The notes below the pieces were generated by a model. It worked only from the letters and a program-made list of their open reading frames with translations. It was not told where the DNA came from and did no database searches. From positions 29,307 to 93,306 of the forward strand of contig CAZKKI010000025.1 of NCBI GenBank assembly GCA_964553325.1: DNA of 64,000 nt, in the 5' to 3' direction. The first letter of the stretch is position 1. Each line of letters starts with the position of its first letter. A program made the translations under genes and the position numbers. Source of the DNA: BMS3ABIN04 sp964553325. GTDB taxonomy: Bacteria > Bacteroidota > Ignavibacteria > Ignavibacteriales > Melioribacteraceae. Shown piece by piece: positions 45,013 to 54,275 of the stretch.

Positions 45013-46647
45013 ATGGCAGCTAAAATTGTTGAATTTAGCGCTGAAGCACGTGCGGGACTTAAGTTGGGTGTAGATAAACTGGCTAATGCCGTGAAAGTTA
45101 CTTTAGGTCCCAAAGGAAGAAACGTAATTATCGAGAAGAAATTCGGTGCACCTACCGTAACAAAAGACGGTGTTACCGTAGCAAAAGAAATTGAATTGGA
45201 AGATGAAATCGAGAACATGGGTGCGCAAATGGTACGCGAAGTTGCATCCAAAACAAGCGACGTTGCCGGCGACGGAACAACAACGGCAACAGTCTTGGCT
45301 CAAGCAATTTACAGAGAAGGATTGAAAAACGTTACCGCGGGCGCAAACCCGATGGATTTGAAAAGAGGTATCGATATTGCGGTTGGAAAAGTAGTTGACT
45401 TTTTGAAAAATATGAGTCGTGAAGTCGGCGGACGTGAAGAAATTGCACAAGTCGGCGCAATCTCCGCCAATAACGACAAGGAAATTGGCAACTTGATTGC
45501 CGATGCAATGGAAAAAGTAGGTAAAGACGGTGTTATTACCGTTGAAGAAGCGAAAGGTACTGAAACTGAATTGGATTTGGTGGAAGGTATGCAATTCGAT
45601 CGCGGTTATCTTTCACCGTATTTCGTTACCGATTCCGAAACCATGGAAGCTGTTTTGGAAGACGCTTTGATTTTAATACACGATAAAAAAATCTCCGCGA
45701 TGAAAGACCTGCTCCCGATTCTGGAAAAAGTCGCTCAATCGGGTAAACCGTTATTAATTATTGCGGAAGATTTGGAAGGCGAAGCTTTGGCAACTTTGGT
45801 AGTTAACAAACTGAGAGGAACTTTAAGAGTTGCCGCAGTTAAAGCTCCGGGATTCGGCGACAGAAGAAAAGCCATGTTGGACGATATCGCCATCCTAACC
45901 GGCGGTACGGTTATTTCCGAAGAACGCGGCTTTAAATTGGAAAACGCTACAATGGAATATCTCGGAAGAGCCAAAAAAGTGGTAATCGACAAAGACAACA
46001 CCACAATTGTTGAAGGTGCAGGAAAAAGCGAAGACATCAAAAAAAGAATAAACGAAATAAAAGCACAAATCGAAAAAACTACTTCCGATTACGACAGAGA
46101 AAAACTACAAGAACGCTTGGCTAAACTTTCGGGCGGTGTTGCCGTTCTGAAAATAGGTGCCGCTACGGAAGTTGAAATGAAAGAGAAAAAAGCCCGAGTG
46201 GAAGACGCTTTGCACGCAACCAGAGCTGCCGTTGAAGAAGGTATTGTTCCCGGCGGCGGTGTCGCTTTCGTTAGAGCAATTGCGGCTTTAGACGGAGTTG
46301 AAGGCGATAATCTCGATCAAACCACCGGTATTAAAATCGTTCAAAAAGCTTTGGGCGAACCGCTGAAACAAATCGTTAGCAACGCCGGTTTGGAAGGCGC
46401 CGTTGTATTGAACAAAGTATTGGAAGGCAAAGACAGTTTCGGATTTAACGCCCAAACCGAAGAATACGAAGACTTAATGGAATCAGGCGTAATCGATCCG
46501 ACCAAAGTAACAAGAACGGCTCTGGAAAACGCAGCTTCCGTTTCCTCGTTGTTAATTACAACCGAAGCGGTTGTTTACGAAAAGAAAGAAGAAGAAAAAG
46601 CTCCCGCAATGCCGGGTGGTATGGGTGGAATGGACGGAATGTATTAA
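45013..46647 (+). CDS. groEL: chaperonin GroEL
   Basis: 544 residues, full length. Recognisable parts are VTLGPKGRNVIIEKKFGAPT near the start, the ATP-binding VAGDGTTTATVLAQA near residue 85, the hinge and apical regions, and a C-terminal glycine-methionine tail (GGMGGMDGMY) that packs into the ring cavity. It folds cytoplasmic proteins with GroES. AAGGAGGAAAAAT before the ATG is an excellent Shine-Dalgarno. An intrinsic terminator follows 21 bases after the stop. Confidence 0.99.
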   Translation: MAAKIVEFSAEARAGLKLGVDKLANAVKVTLGPKGRNVIIEKKFGAPTVTKDGVTVAKEIELEDEIENMGAQMVREVASKTSDVAGDGTTTATVLAQAIYREGLKNVTAGANPMDLKRGIDIAVGKVVDFLKNMSREVGGREEIAQVGAISANNDKEIGNLIADAMEKVGKDGVITVEEAKGTETELDLVEGMQFDRGYLSPYFVTDSETMEAVLEDALILIHDKKISAMKDLLPILEKVAQSGKPLLIIAEDLEGEALATLVVNKLRGTLRVAAVKAPGFGDRRKAMLDDIAILTGGTVISEERGFKLENATMEYLGRAKKVVIDKDNTTIVEGAGKSEDIKKRINEIKAQIEKTTSDYDREKLQERLAKLSGGVAVLKIGAATEVEMKEKKARVEDALHATRAAVEEGIVPGGGVAFVRAIAALDGVEGDNLDQTTGIKIVQKALGEPLKQIVSNAGLEGAVVLNKVLEGKDSFGFNAQTEEYEDLMESGVIDPTKVTRTALENAASVSSLLITTEAVVYEKKEEEKAPAMPGGMGGMDGMY

Positions 46648-46668
46648 TAGATTGAACACGTTGAAAAT

Positions 46669-46698
46669 AAAAGCCCGACTGAATGGTCGGGCTTTTTT
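46669..46698. terminator. bidirectional terminator between groEL and the Ppx/GppA gene
   Basis: AAAAGCCCGAC and GTCGGGCTTTT form an 11-bp stem with a 6-base loop and T-runs on both strands. It can end both the plus-strand groESL transcript and the minus-strand transcript that ends at 46748. Confidence 0.92.
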
Positions 46699-46747
46699 AT
46701 TTTTTAAATGGAATTTCTAAATACTTTTTTCTTCCCCCTTCAATTCC

Positions 46748-48289
46748 CTATTCCGCAACAATTGCTTGTTTCCCGAACGTTTCTTCAAAAAGGGATTTTC
46801 TCCGGTTGAAGCTCCATTTCTCCAAATCGATTGTAGCGTTATCGTTTACCACCGGCGAAAAAACAATCTTTCCCTTGTTTACTTTAACCTTTACACCGGT
46901 AACCAATTGACTGTGTGTACGATCGAACGAATCCGCCAAACGGAGAATTGCCGCAAGTTTTCTCACAACATTTTTGTTTTTCTTATTTAAAACACTAAAT
47001 TCTTTGTGCGTTTCCTTGGGATGACTTTTACGATGGTAACGGGCTACGTTTGCAATTATTCTTATTTCGGTTTCGTTAAAACCGAGCAGTTCGCTGTGCA
47101 GAATTATATATTGACTGTGGCGGTGATGTTGCGAATGCGAAATATGATATCCGATATCGTGCAAAATTGCAGCAGCCTCCAAATACTCGCGGCACTCGTT
47201 TCTCAAACCCAATTCCTCTTGAAGCTGGTCGTAAATTTTCAACGCAAGTTTTGCAACATGCATGCAATGTTTGCGGTCGTAGTTACACGATTCCGATAAA
47301 TTTTTCACACTGTCGAATCTGATATCGCAGAGTTTCGGTTTACCAGTGCGTCTTTCTTCTTTCTGCAATGTGTCGATAATTATTCCTTCGCGCAAGGCGT
47401 AACCGGATATTGTTAATTCTTTGATTTTTAATTTTTCAAAAATCGTATCTAAAATTATTATTCCGGCGGGAATAATATCCGCTCGTTTTGCATCAAGTCC
47501 TTTTATCTTCATTCTATCTTCAGGTGTTGTTGCATTCAGAACGGCTTTTTTAACATCCGAAAATTCTTTATATGTAAAAGTGAAATTATTCAATATTTTA
47601 GGCTGAACGGATTTTCTGTTTTTCTTGGAATAAATCATTAACCCGGTTGCCATAATTGTTCCGGAAGAACCCACATAAATTTCACAACCGATTTGTTTTA
47701 TTTCGCGGGTAATTTTGTAAAGTTCGCCTTCAACCCATTTTTTGCAGTTTTTTATTCTGTCCTTCGTTACAATGTAATCGGGGAAAAACCGCTGTGTTAA
47801 TCTTACGGCGCCCAGTTTTATACTTGTCGCATATTTCAGATTGCCTTCCTTGCCGATTGAAAATTCCGTGCTTCCCCCGCCGATATCGATAGACAAAACT
47901 TGTTTATCGTAAACGGGAACGGCTTTTAGAACGCCCAAATAAATTAATCTCGCTTCTTCATAACCGCTTACAACTTCAATTTCAATTCCTGTTTGCTCGT
48001 AAACTTGCCTGATAAATTCGTTTTTATTCAGAGCTTCGCGCACGGCGCTTGTAGCAACCGCTCTTACCTTTGCGTTATGCGATTCCGCAATCTTTTTAAA
48101 TCTTTCCAAAGCGGCAATTGCGCGTTTTGCGGCATCGGGATTAATAAATTTAATATCGCCTACGTTCCCTTCGCCCAAACGTATCACTTCCCTTTCACGG
48201 TCGATAATTTCAAAATTTCCGTCTTCTTTAACTTTCACCACAATTAAGTGGAACGAGTTTGTTCCTATGTCAATTGCCGCTAAGTTCAT
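46748..48289 (-). CDS. Ppx/GppA family phosphatase with HD domain
   Basis: 513 residues. The actin-like ATPase fold starts LAAIDIGTNSFHLIVVKV, and the second phosphate loop is LSIDIGGGSTEFSIGKEG near residue 141. A C-terminal HD domain from about residue 320 carries AAAILHDIGYHISHSQHH. Ppx/GppA enzymes hydrolyse polyphosphate or the pppGpp 5'-phosphate; the two activities cannot be told apart here. The start overlaps the GT9 gene by 20 bases, suggesting it is the end of a long minus-strand operon. It is cytoplasmic. Confidence 0.92.
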   Translation of the reverse strand: MNLAAIDIGTNSFHLIVVKVKEDGNFEIIDREREVIRLGEGNVGDIKFINPDAAKRAIAALERFKKIAESHNAKVRAVATSAVREALNKNEFIRQVYEQTGIEIEVVSGYEEARLIYLGVLKAVPVYDKQVLSIDIGGGSTEFSIGKEGNLKYATSIKLGAVRLTQRFFPDYIVTKDRIKNCKKWVEGELYKITREIKQIGCEIYVGSSGTIMATGLMIYSKKNRKSVQPKILNNFTFTYKEFSDVKKAVLNATTPEDRMKIKGLDAKRADIIPAGIIILDTIFEKLKIKELTISGYALREGIIIDTLQKEERRTGKPKLCDIRFDSVKNLSESCNYDRKHCMHVAKLALKIYDQLQEELGLRNECREYLEAAAILHDIGYHISHSQHHRHSQYIILHSELLGFNETEIRIIANVARYHRKSHPKETHKEFSVLNKKNKNVVRKLAAILRLADSFDRTHSQLVTGVKVKVNKGKIVFSPVVNDNATIDLEKWSFNRRKSLFEETFGKQAIVAE

Positions 48290-49388
48290 CGGTCTCCACT
48301 TTTTCTTCCGATAATATTTTTTTACATAACGGGAAAACGTCTTCCACTTGAACTTCGTCGATTAAATCGGATTTGCGAATAAAATACTTGTTTGAACCGA
48401 TAGGCGCCCAATTGAACGGATTTGTAGGACCGAAAATCGATACTTGAGGTGTTGAAGTTGTTCCGGCAACGTGCATAACTCCGGTATCGTTTGTAATGAA
48501 CAGATCGCTTTTAGAAATAAGAGCGGCGAGTTCGGGAATTGTGCGGTTCATAAAAACATCAATCTTTAATCCCAAATTATCTTTTACGTAATTAATTTCC
48601 TCATTGTCGCTGTTACTTCCGGTTAAATAAAACTTAGCCGGAAATTCCGCATTTAATTTCCGGATCAATTCAATGTATTTGTCAAGCGACCAACGGTTTT
48701 TCGGTTTGCCCGCACCCACGTGTAAACCGATTAACTTTTCGCCATTTTTTAATCCCAATCGCTCTATAAATTTTTCGGCGTTAATACTGTCTTCTTCTTC
48801 GAAATTAACCGCCGATGAATAATCGTTCGTATCAATTCCGAACGGCCGAACCAAATCCAATATGAAATCCGATACGTGTGCGTCCGGCTTTTTATTCCAA
48901 TCCAAATCGATTCTTCTGTCGAACAAAAAATTATATTTGTTCGGTTGCCCGTTCAAACTCTTAACGCCAATTCTTATTTTCGATTTGGAAACTCTCATTA
49001 AAAACAAACTTGTAAACGAAACGGAAACGGTTGAAGGTGTAATTGCCAAATCGTAATTTTTTTTCAGCAATTTCCGTAATTTATTGAAGTATGAATAATT
49101 AAATATTTTTCTTTTGTCGAAAACGAATAGTTCATCGATAAATTGATTTTTAACGACTGCGAAATAATTTTGCGGACTTGCAATAACCGTAAGGCGGGCT
49201 TCGGGAAATTTTTCTTTCACCGCTCTGAATAACGAAACGCTTGCAAGTAAATCACCGAATTGATTGTGTTGACGTACGATTAAAATAGCGGCGGGCTTGC
49301 CGATTTCCGTGCTTTTGTTTTCCTTTACCCCGAAAAAAATTTTAAACACTCCGGTAACAAAACCAGACCAAAAGTCTCTAACGGACAT
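48270..49388 (-). CDS. GT9 (heptosyltransferase-like) glycosyltransferase
   Basis: 372 residues. The N-terminal half has LIVRQHNQFGDLLASVSLFR and the C-terminal half has LIGLHVGAGKPKNRWSLDKY near residue 222 and DLFITNDTGVMHVAGTTSTP near residue 295, then SIFGPTNPFNWAPIG. This matches the ADP-heptose:LPS heptosyltransferase (GT9) family. It probably adds a heptose or related sugar to lipid A core at the cytoplasmic face of the inner membrane. It lies outside the polysaccharide operon, in a housekeeping cluster. The start shares one base with the stop of the small membrane protein gene (TAATG). Confidence 0.9.
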   Translation of the reverse strand: MSVRDFWSGFVTGVFKIFFGVKENKSTEIGKPAAILIVRQHNQFGDLLASVSLFRAVKEKFPEARLTVIASPQNYFAVVKNQFIDELFVFDKRKIFNYSYFNKLRKLLKKNYDLAITPSTVSVSFTSLFLMRVSKSKIRIGVKSLNGQPNKYNFLFDRRIDLDWNKKPDAHVSDFILDLVRPFGIDTNDYSSAVNFEEEDSINAEKFIERLGLKNGEKLIGLHVGAGKPKNRWSLDKYIELIRKLNAEFPAKFYLTGSNSDNEEINYVKDNLGLKIDVFMNRTIPELAALISKSDLFITNDTGVMHVAGTTSTPQVSIFGPTNPFNWAPIGSNKYFIRKSDLIDEVQVEDVFPLCKKILSEEKVETDELSGN

Positions 49389-49588
49389 TAATTTTCTTGT
49401 TTCCCCGTTTGATTGTTTTCAATTTCCTCAAACTCGGCTTCAATTATGTCTTCTTGCTTAATTTTCAAATTCTCTTTTTTCGCCTGTTTTACCGGCTCAC
49501 TCTTGGCGGGAGCAACAAAAAGCGAGATTAAGTATTTCACAATCTTATACACGAAATAAAAAAATATTAAATAAATTATAAATCTCAT
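49388..49588 (-). CDS. small single-pass membrane protein, unknown function
   Basis: 66 residues. One membrane helix (about residues 3-25, rich in I, F, Y, L) is followed by a charged, probably cytosolic tail with alternating K and E (about residues 29-66). I recognise no family; it resembles small DUF4834-like proteins of Bacteroidota in layout only. It overlaps the deoxynucleoside kinase gene by four bases and the GT9 gene by one, so tight coupling supports it being real. Confidence 0.65.
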   Translation of the reverse strand: MRFIIYLIFFYFVYKIVKYLISLFVAPAKSEPVKQAKKENLKIKQEDIIEAEFEEIENNQTGKQEN

Positions 49589-50262
49589 TTACTCTGTTCA
49601 GCCTCTATTTTAATTACCGGATTAAAATACTCGATGAATCCTCTGTCTTCTCTGAAAATTTGCCGGTATAGTTCCTCGAAGTCGCTTTCCTTATTTACAA
49701 AATCTATGTCGGTTGTATTAACAATAAGCAAAGGTGTATTATTATATTTGAAAAAGAAATCGTTGTATGCTTGACTCAGTTCGGTTATATATTTTCGCGT
49801 AATGTTTCTTTCGATTTTTCTGCCTCTCTTTTTTATGTTGTACATCAACCGGTCAACGCTCGATTGCAAATAAACAACCAAATCGATTTTCCTCAAATTC
49901 CTTTGCAGCAACGGGAAAATATTTTCGTATAAACGCAATTCTTCGCCTTCAAGATTCAAGTAAGCGAAAATTCTGTCCTTATCGAAAAAATAATCCGCCA
50001 CAACGTAAGAAGAAAACAAATCTTCTTGATCGAGCAATTGTTGCTGTTTGTAACGATTGAACAGAAAAAACATTTGCGTTTGGAAAGCATATCTTTTTCT
50101 GTTATCGTAAAATTTTTCCAGAAAAGGATTCTTCTCAAACTCTTCGAGAATTAAATTGGCACCTAACTTTGCCGCCAGTTTTTTGGCTAGCGAAGTTTTA
50201 CCCGCACCAATTACACCTTCGATGGCAATATACCTTACTTCAGACAAGATTAACTCCTTCAA
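49585..50262 (-). CDS. deoxynucleoside kinase (deoxyadenosine/deoxyguanosine kinase type)
   Basis: 225 residues. P-loop IEGVIGAGKTSLAKKL is near residue 14. The DRY-like motif region is seen as VVADYFFDKDRIFAYL near residue 87, and the LID arginines as NIKKRGRKIERNI near residue 152. It phosphorylates purine deoxynucleosides for DNA precursor salvage in the cytoplasm. It starts 23 bases inside folK and its stop overlaps the next small gene by four bases. The folK-kinase neighbourhood is common in Bacteroidota. Confidence 0.88.
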   Translation of the reverse strand: MKELILSEVRYIAIEGVIGAGKTSLAKKLAAKLGANLILEEFEKNPFLEKFYDNRKRYAFQTQMFFLFNRYKQQQLLDQEDLFSSYVVADYFFDKDRIFAYLNLEGEELRLYENIFPLLQRNLRKIDLVVYLQSSVDRLMYNIKKRGRKIERNITRKYITELSQAYNDFFFKYNNTPLLIVNTTDIDFVNKESDFEELYRQIFREDRGFIEYFNPVIKIEAEQSK

Positions 50263-50764
50263 GTTTTAAGCTTTCATTCCCGAATACGTTATAAACATAA
50301 GTTGTTTGAAGCTCTTCGGCCAATTCGGAAATACTTCGATTGTAAAGCGGATGAATAAAATTAGAATCAATTTCTTTCAAAGGCAATAATACAAAATCTC
50401 TATGAATTATTTCAGGATGAGGCACAATTATTTTTTCATCCGAAAAAATCAAACCGCCGAAAAATAAAATGTCTATATCGATTTCGCGCGCACCCCAGCG
50501 CATTCTTTTGTTTCTGCCGATTTCCTTCTCGGTGTTTTTCAGAAATTCGAACAGCCGGAAAACATCGAAACCGGATTTTATTTCCAATGCCAAATTCAAA
50601 TAATCGTTTTGATTTTTGGGTCCCAAAGGTTTGGATTCGTACACGGAAGAAACGGCAACAATTTCACAATTTTCATTTTCCGAAATTTTCCTTATTGCTT
50701 GCGAAAGGTAATTAAGCCGGTCGCCCATATTCGAACCTAATCCCAAAAATATTTTACCGGTCAT
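50240..50764 (-). CDS. folK: 2-amino-4-hydroxy-6-hydroxymethyldihydropteridine pyrophosphokinase
   Basis: 174 residues. IFLGLGSNMGDRLNYL is at the start, VSSVYESKPLGPKNQNDYLN near residue 40, and the signature RMRWGAREIDIDILFFGG near residue 97 includes the Mg-binding D-x-D. It transfers pyrophosphate from ATP to hydroxymethyl-dihydropterin in folate synthesis. It follows folB with an 11-base overlap and precedes the kinase gene with a 23-base overlap. Confidence 0.95.
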   Translation of the reverse strand: MTGKIFLGLGSNMGDRLNYLSQAIRKISENENCEIVAVSSVYESKPLGPKNQNDYLNLALEIKSGFDVFRLFEFLKNTEKEIGRNKRMRWGAREIDIDILFFGGLIFSDEKIIVPHPEIIHRDFVLLPLKEIDSNFIHPLYNRSISELAEELQTTYVYNVFGNESLKLEGVNLV

Positions 50765-51122
50765 TTTCTTTAATTACCTCCGCTTCAACGTGATCGATAA
50801 AGCCGCCCACCGGTACGTTATATTTTCTTATCCTAACACCGATTTTTTGAATATCGGGATATTTTTGCAATAACTTATCGGCAATAATTGTGGCAAGCGT
50901 TTCAATCAAGTAATATTTTTTCTCTTGAACGATTTGAGAAATATATTTGTAAACATCATCGTAGTTAATCGTCAGCTTCAGGTTATCTTGTTTTGCCGCT
51001 TCGCTGAAATCGGTGTAAATGTCAACATCTGCTTCAAACTTTCCTCCGATGTGCTGTTCTTCTTTCATCACACCGTGATATGCGTAAAAAGTGGCGTTTT
51101 TAATTCTTATTATATTCGTCAA
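50754..51122 (-). CDS. folB: dihydroneopterin aldolase
   Basis: 122 residues, the normal size. ATFYAYHGVMKEEQHIGGKF near the start carries the conserved YHGxxxxE catalytic region. LTINYDDVYKYI and YYLIETLATIIADKLLQKYP follow, and the C-terminal strand has a conserved K-like region in VRIRKYNVPVGGFIDH. It acts immediately before FolK in the folate pathway. It overlaps the transporter gene on its 5' side by four bases. Confidence 0.95.
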   Translation of the reverse strand: MTNIIRIKNATFYAYHGVMKEEQHIGGKFEADVDIYTDFSEAAKQDNLKLTINYDDVYKYISQIVQEKKYYLIETLATIIADKLLQKYPDIQKIGVRIRKYNVPVGGFIDHVEAEVIKENDR

Positions 51123-52036
51123 CCCGTTATTCCTTTATTCGACTTAATAAAACTCATCAATCCTTTAAAATTAGCAAATAAAATTCCAATAAGCACCAAA
51201 GAACTTCCGGCAATATCGAGAACGGTAAATACTTCGGAAGCAAACAACCAACCGATTAACACGGCAATTATCGGAGTAATAAAAGCCGAAAGCGAAAGGA
51301 TTACAACATTAATGCGCTGCATGAGCCAATAGTAAATTGTAAATGTAACTAACGTTCCGAAAAACGCGAGGTAAATTACCGAACCGATTGCGACCGGAGA
51401 ATATTCTATTCCCTTTAAATTTTCGAAAAATAATGACGCAATTAACAGAACAACTCCCCCGATTACCAACGGAATAAAGTTCATCGATAAAGGATTCAAA
51501 TGCTTTCCGTATTTTTTAACCATAACGGCAATTCCGCCTTGCATGGCGGCGCTCACAATTACCGCAATCATTCCGGCAATGCTTATTTTAAAATTCAAGG
51601 AAATATCATCTGAAAAAATAACAACTATTCCTGCAAACCCCAGCACAACACCTATTGCTTTGAACAAATCTACGCTTTCGTCGGGCAGAGAAATCTTAGA
51701 AAATATCGTAACAAAAAAAGGAAATGTAGCGAAAAGCACCGATGCTAATCCCGTGGGAATATATTGTTCCGCCCAATAAACCAAAGAAAACGGAATAACG
51801 AACGAGAAAATTCCCATTATCCAATACAATCGGATTGACGTTTTATCCTTTTGGATTCTCAAGCCTCGTAGAATCATAAAAACGTATATGAAAATTGCGG
51901 CGAGAGAAAATCTCAAACCGGCGGAATACATCGGAGGGAATTCATTCAATCCCAATTTGATAGCATACCAAGTGGAACCCCAAATCAAACAAATTAAAAC
52001 ATATCCGCCTATTATTTTGAATTTATCGTTTATCAT
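51119..52036 (-). CDS. EamA/DMT superfamily transporter
   Basis: 305 residues with ten predicted helices in two EamA repeats. The first repeat has LICLIWGSTWYAIKLGLNEF, and the second begins near residue 150 with a similar A-x-x-W-x-x-x-x-like start. It should export a small metabolite or drug through the inner membrane; substrates in this superfamily are not predictable. It overlaps folB and the YfiH gene by four bases each. Confidence 0.88.
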   Translation of the reverse strand: MINDKFKIIGGYVLICLIWGSTWYAIKLGLNEFPPMYSAGLRFSLAAIFIYVFMILRGLRIQKDKTSIRLYWIMGIFSFVIPFSLVYWAEQYIPTGLASVLFATFPFFVTIFSKISLPDESVDLFKAIGVVLGFAGIVVIFSDDISLNFKISIAGMIAVIVSAAMQGGIAVMVKKYGKHLNPLSMNFIPLVIGGVVLLIASLFFENLKGIEYSPVAIGSVIYLAFFGTLVTFTIYYWLMQRINVVILSLSAFITPIIAVLIGWLFASEVFTVLDIAGSSLVLIGILFANFKGLMSFIKSNKGITG

Positions 52037-52779
52037 TCTTGGTTTTCTTTCAAAGCGATAACAGCAAAAGCCCTACCCGATTTCTTCCCATCGCGGCGGT
52101 AAGAATGCAAAATATTCTTTTCCGCATAACTGCACATATTCGATACTTGAATTTTCGAAGTGTCCAAACCGAATTTCACCAATAAATCGAAATTAGCCTT
52201 TTTCACATCGAGGTACAATTTACCGTTTTGTTCCGACAAATATTCGGAATCGAAAAATTCGGCGAACTCCGGCCCGACTTCATAATTCTTTTGCGAAATA
52301 GAAGGACCTATGTAAGCAAATAAGTCGGTCGGATTCGAACCGAACCGTTCGCGCATAACTTCCAAAGTTTTCAATACAATTTGCTTTTGCGTACCCTTCC
52401 AACCTGAATGAACTGCGGCAATTACTTTATTTTTCGAATCGTAAACAAAAATCGGCGCGCAATCGGCGGTCGAAATAGCCAATCCTATTCCCTTTTGATT
52501 CGTAATCATCGCGTCGCTTTCACCTACATTAAATTTTTCCGAATCTATAACCGTTACAACGTCGCTGTGAACTTGTTTTTGAATTGCAACTTTAACGGGA
52601 TTTAAACCGAGTTTAGTAAAAAAAGCGGTTCGATTTTCTTTTACAATATCCGGATTATCGCCGACCGACAGCGACATGTTGAAATAAAACGGCGCCTTGC
52701 GGTTCAAACCGATTTTTGTGCTCATCCCGAAAATTACGCCGGGGAAAGAGTCGAGTAAAGAAGATCCGATAATCAGCAT
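52033..52779 (-). CDS. YfiH/LACC1 family purine nucleoside phosphorylase-adenosine deaminase
   Basis: 248 residues from the ATG at 52779. The zinc-site motifs of this family are seen: LAISTADCAPIFVYD, IAAVHSGWKGTQKQIVL and YIGPSISQKNYEVGPEF. These proteins, once called polyphenol oxidases, act on adenosine and other purine nucleosides. I chose the start at 52779 because homologues begin with a segment like IGSSLLDSFPGVIFGMSTK. An upstream in-frame ATG at 52854 would add 25 poorly conserved residues. The neighbouring nucleoside kinase fits a purine-salvage context. Confidence 0.87.
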   Translation of the reverse strand: MLIIGSSLLDSFPGVIFGMSTKIGLNRKAPFYFNMSLSVGDNPDIVKENRTAFFTKLGLNPVKVAIQKQVHSDVVTVIDSEKFNVGESDAMITNQKGIGLAISTADCAPIFVYDSKNKVIAAVHSGWKGTQKQIVLKTLEVMRERFGSNPTDLFAYIGPSISQKNYEVGPEFAEFFDSEYLSEQNGKLYLDVKKANFDLLVKFGLDTSKIQVSNMCSYAEKNILHSYRRDGKKSGRAFAVIALKENQE

Positions 52780-52931
52780 TTTATCCAAATAAAATTTTAA
52801 TTCGAGTCCGTAATTTAAGAAGCATAAGGGATAATTAAAAATATGCGAAAGCACGGCTAAACCCGGTCATTCGAATGCGGAGCGTTTTATATTTGCGAGT
52901 CAAGAGTTTTTTTAAACGAATGGATTTACAT

Positions 52932-53273
52932 TTACTTTTCCATATCATAATTAATCTTTCCGGCGGAATCATCAAAATACAAACCGGGTTTAATCAACAA
53001 AAATATCACCGGATTAAAATAGTCGAATCTCCGCCCGGAAAATTGCGGAATAAAAATATCGTTCCGGGTTGAATCGGAATATATTTTTTCGAAATACGAT
53101 TCATACAACTTTTCCTCATTTCCGTAAAGAATTCCTTCCTCTAAAATCAAAATGCTTTTATTCCCGTTTAATATTAATCCGTGAACTTCTCCATGCGGTT
53201 TTTCCTCGTCCGGCATTTGCTGTGCCAGAAGTGAACCCGCAATTAACCAAAAAATTATAAATAATTTCGACAT
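52932..53273 (-). CDS. small exported protein, unknown function
   Basis: 113 residues. A signal peptide covers about residues 1-17 (MSKLFIIFWLIAGSLLAQ). The mature part is charged, with SILILEEGILYGNEEKLYES in the middle and FDYFNPVIFLLIKPGLYFDD near the end. I recognise no family. It stands between the YfiH gene and fmt with gaps on both sides, so it may be transcribed alone. The signal peptide and lack of competing frames support a real gene. Confidence 0.6.
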   Translation of the reverse strand: MSKLFIIFWLIAGSLLAQQMPDEEKPHGEVHGLILNGNKSILILEEGILYGNEEKLYESYFEKIYSDSTRNDIFIPQFSGRRFDYFNPVIFLLIKPGLYFDDSAGKINYDMEK

Positions 53274-53342
53274 ACATTTTTACATTTTGTTAACCTATTT
53301 TCGAAACAAAGGAAGGAATAATTAACCTTTGGAAATAAGAAA

Positions 53343-54245
53343 TTAACATAAAGAGTAGCCGCGTAAAAATTCATCCGCTTTCATTCTTTTTCTGCCTTCG
53401 GGTTGGATTTCCAAAATCTTCAAAGTGTTATCTTTTGTTCCGATAAAAAGCTCTTTTTTAGTGCTTCGAATTTCACCCGGTTCAAGCAAGGGTTGTTCAA
53501 CCACTTCCGAAGAAAACACTTTGTAGATTTTTCCGTTCCGCTCAAAAAACGCAGCAGGATAAGGCGACAATCCACGAATTAGATTGTGAATTTCCCGAGC
53601 CGGTTTGTTCCAATCGATTTTGCAAATTTCTCTTGTGATTTTTGGAGCCGGCGTAGCAAGCGAATTATCTTGTTCGGTTAACTCGTAGTTTCCGCTTTCT
53701 ATCAAGTCGATTGTCTCTACAACAAGTCCGGCGCCAATTTCCGCAAGTTTATCGTGCAAAGTACCCAGGTTGTCGTTTTCGTCGATTTTTACTTTACGCT
53801 GTAAAATAATGTTTCCGGTGTCCACTTTTTCTTTAAGGAAAAAAGTTGTTACGCCCGTTTCCCGTTCCCCGTTTATCAATGCCCATTGAATCGGCGCCGC
53901 GCCACGGTATTTAGGCAAAAGCGATGCGTGCAAATTAAACGAACCTTTCGGGGGAATTGTAAAAACTTCTTTCGGTAAAATTCTGAACGCAACCACCACA
54001 AACAAATCGGCTTTTATATTTTTCAACGAGTTTATGAAGTTTTCGTCTTTGAATTTAACGGGCTGTAATACTTTAATGTTATGTTCTACGGCGAATTTTT
54101 TCACCGGAGTAAATTGTACCTTTCTGCCTCTGCCCCGTTCTTTATCCGGCGCGGTAACCACCGCTTCAATCGAATGTTTACTTTCCATTATCTTTTTTAA
54201 AGTCGGAATTGCGAAATCGGGCGTGCCGAAGAAAACAATTTTCAT
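53343..54245 (-). CDS. fmt: methionyl-tRNA formyltransferase
   Basis: 300 residues. The formyl-transferase fold starts KIVFFGTPDFAIPTLKKI, the catalytic region is FNLHASLLPKYRGAAPIQW near residue 102 (N and H of the active site), and KEKVDTGNIILQRKV carries the conserved Asp. The C-terminal tRNA-binding OB domain starts near residue 200. It formylates initiator Met-tRNA. It lies 30 bases downstream of the deformylase gene, the usual def-fmt pairing. Confidence 0.96.
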   Translation of the reverse strand: MKIVFFGTPDFAIPTLKKIMESKHSIEAVVTAPDKERGRGRKVQFTPVKKFAVEHNIKVLQPVKFKDENFINSLKNIKADLFVVVAFRILPKEVFTIPPKGSFNLHASLLPKYRGAAPIQWALINGERETGVTTFFLKEKVDTGNIILQRKVKIDENDNLGTLHDKLAEIGAGLVVETIDLIESGNYELTEQDNSLATPAPKITREICKIDWNKPAREIHNLIRGLSPYPAAFFERNGKIYKVFSSEVVEQPLLEPGEIRSTKKELFIGTKDNTLKILEIQPEGRKRMKADEFLRGYSLC

Positions 54246-54275
54246 TTATTACCTGAAAGTTTATCGGATGAAAAA

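Noticed and set aside
45103..45594. 163-residue frame antisense to groEL
   Set aside because: A shadow of the strongly coded groEL gene; it has no family resemblance and no ribosome-binding site that stands out.
52780..52854. 25-residue N-terminal extension of the YfiH/LACC1 protein
   Set aside because: The extension is not typical of the family, and the internal ATG at 52779 gives the usual length. The choice is not certain.
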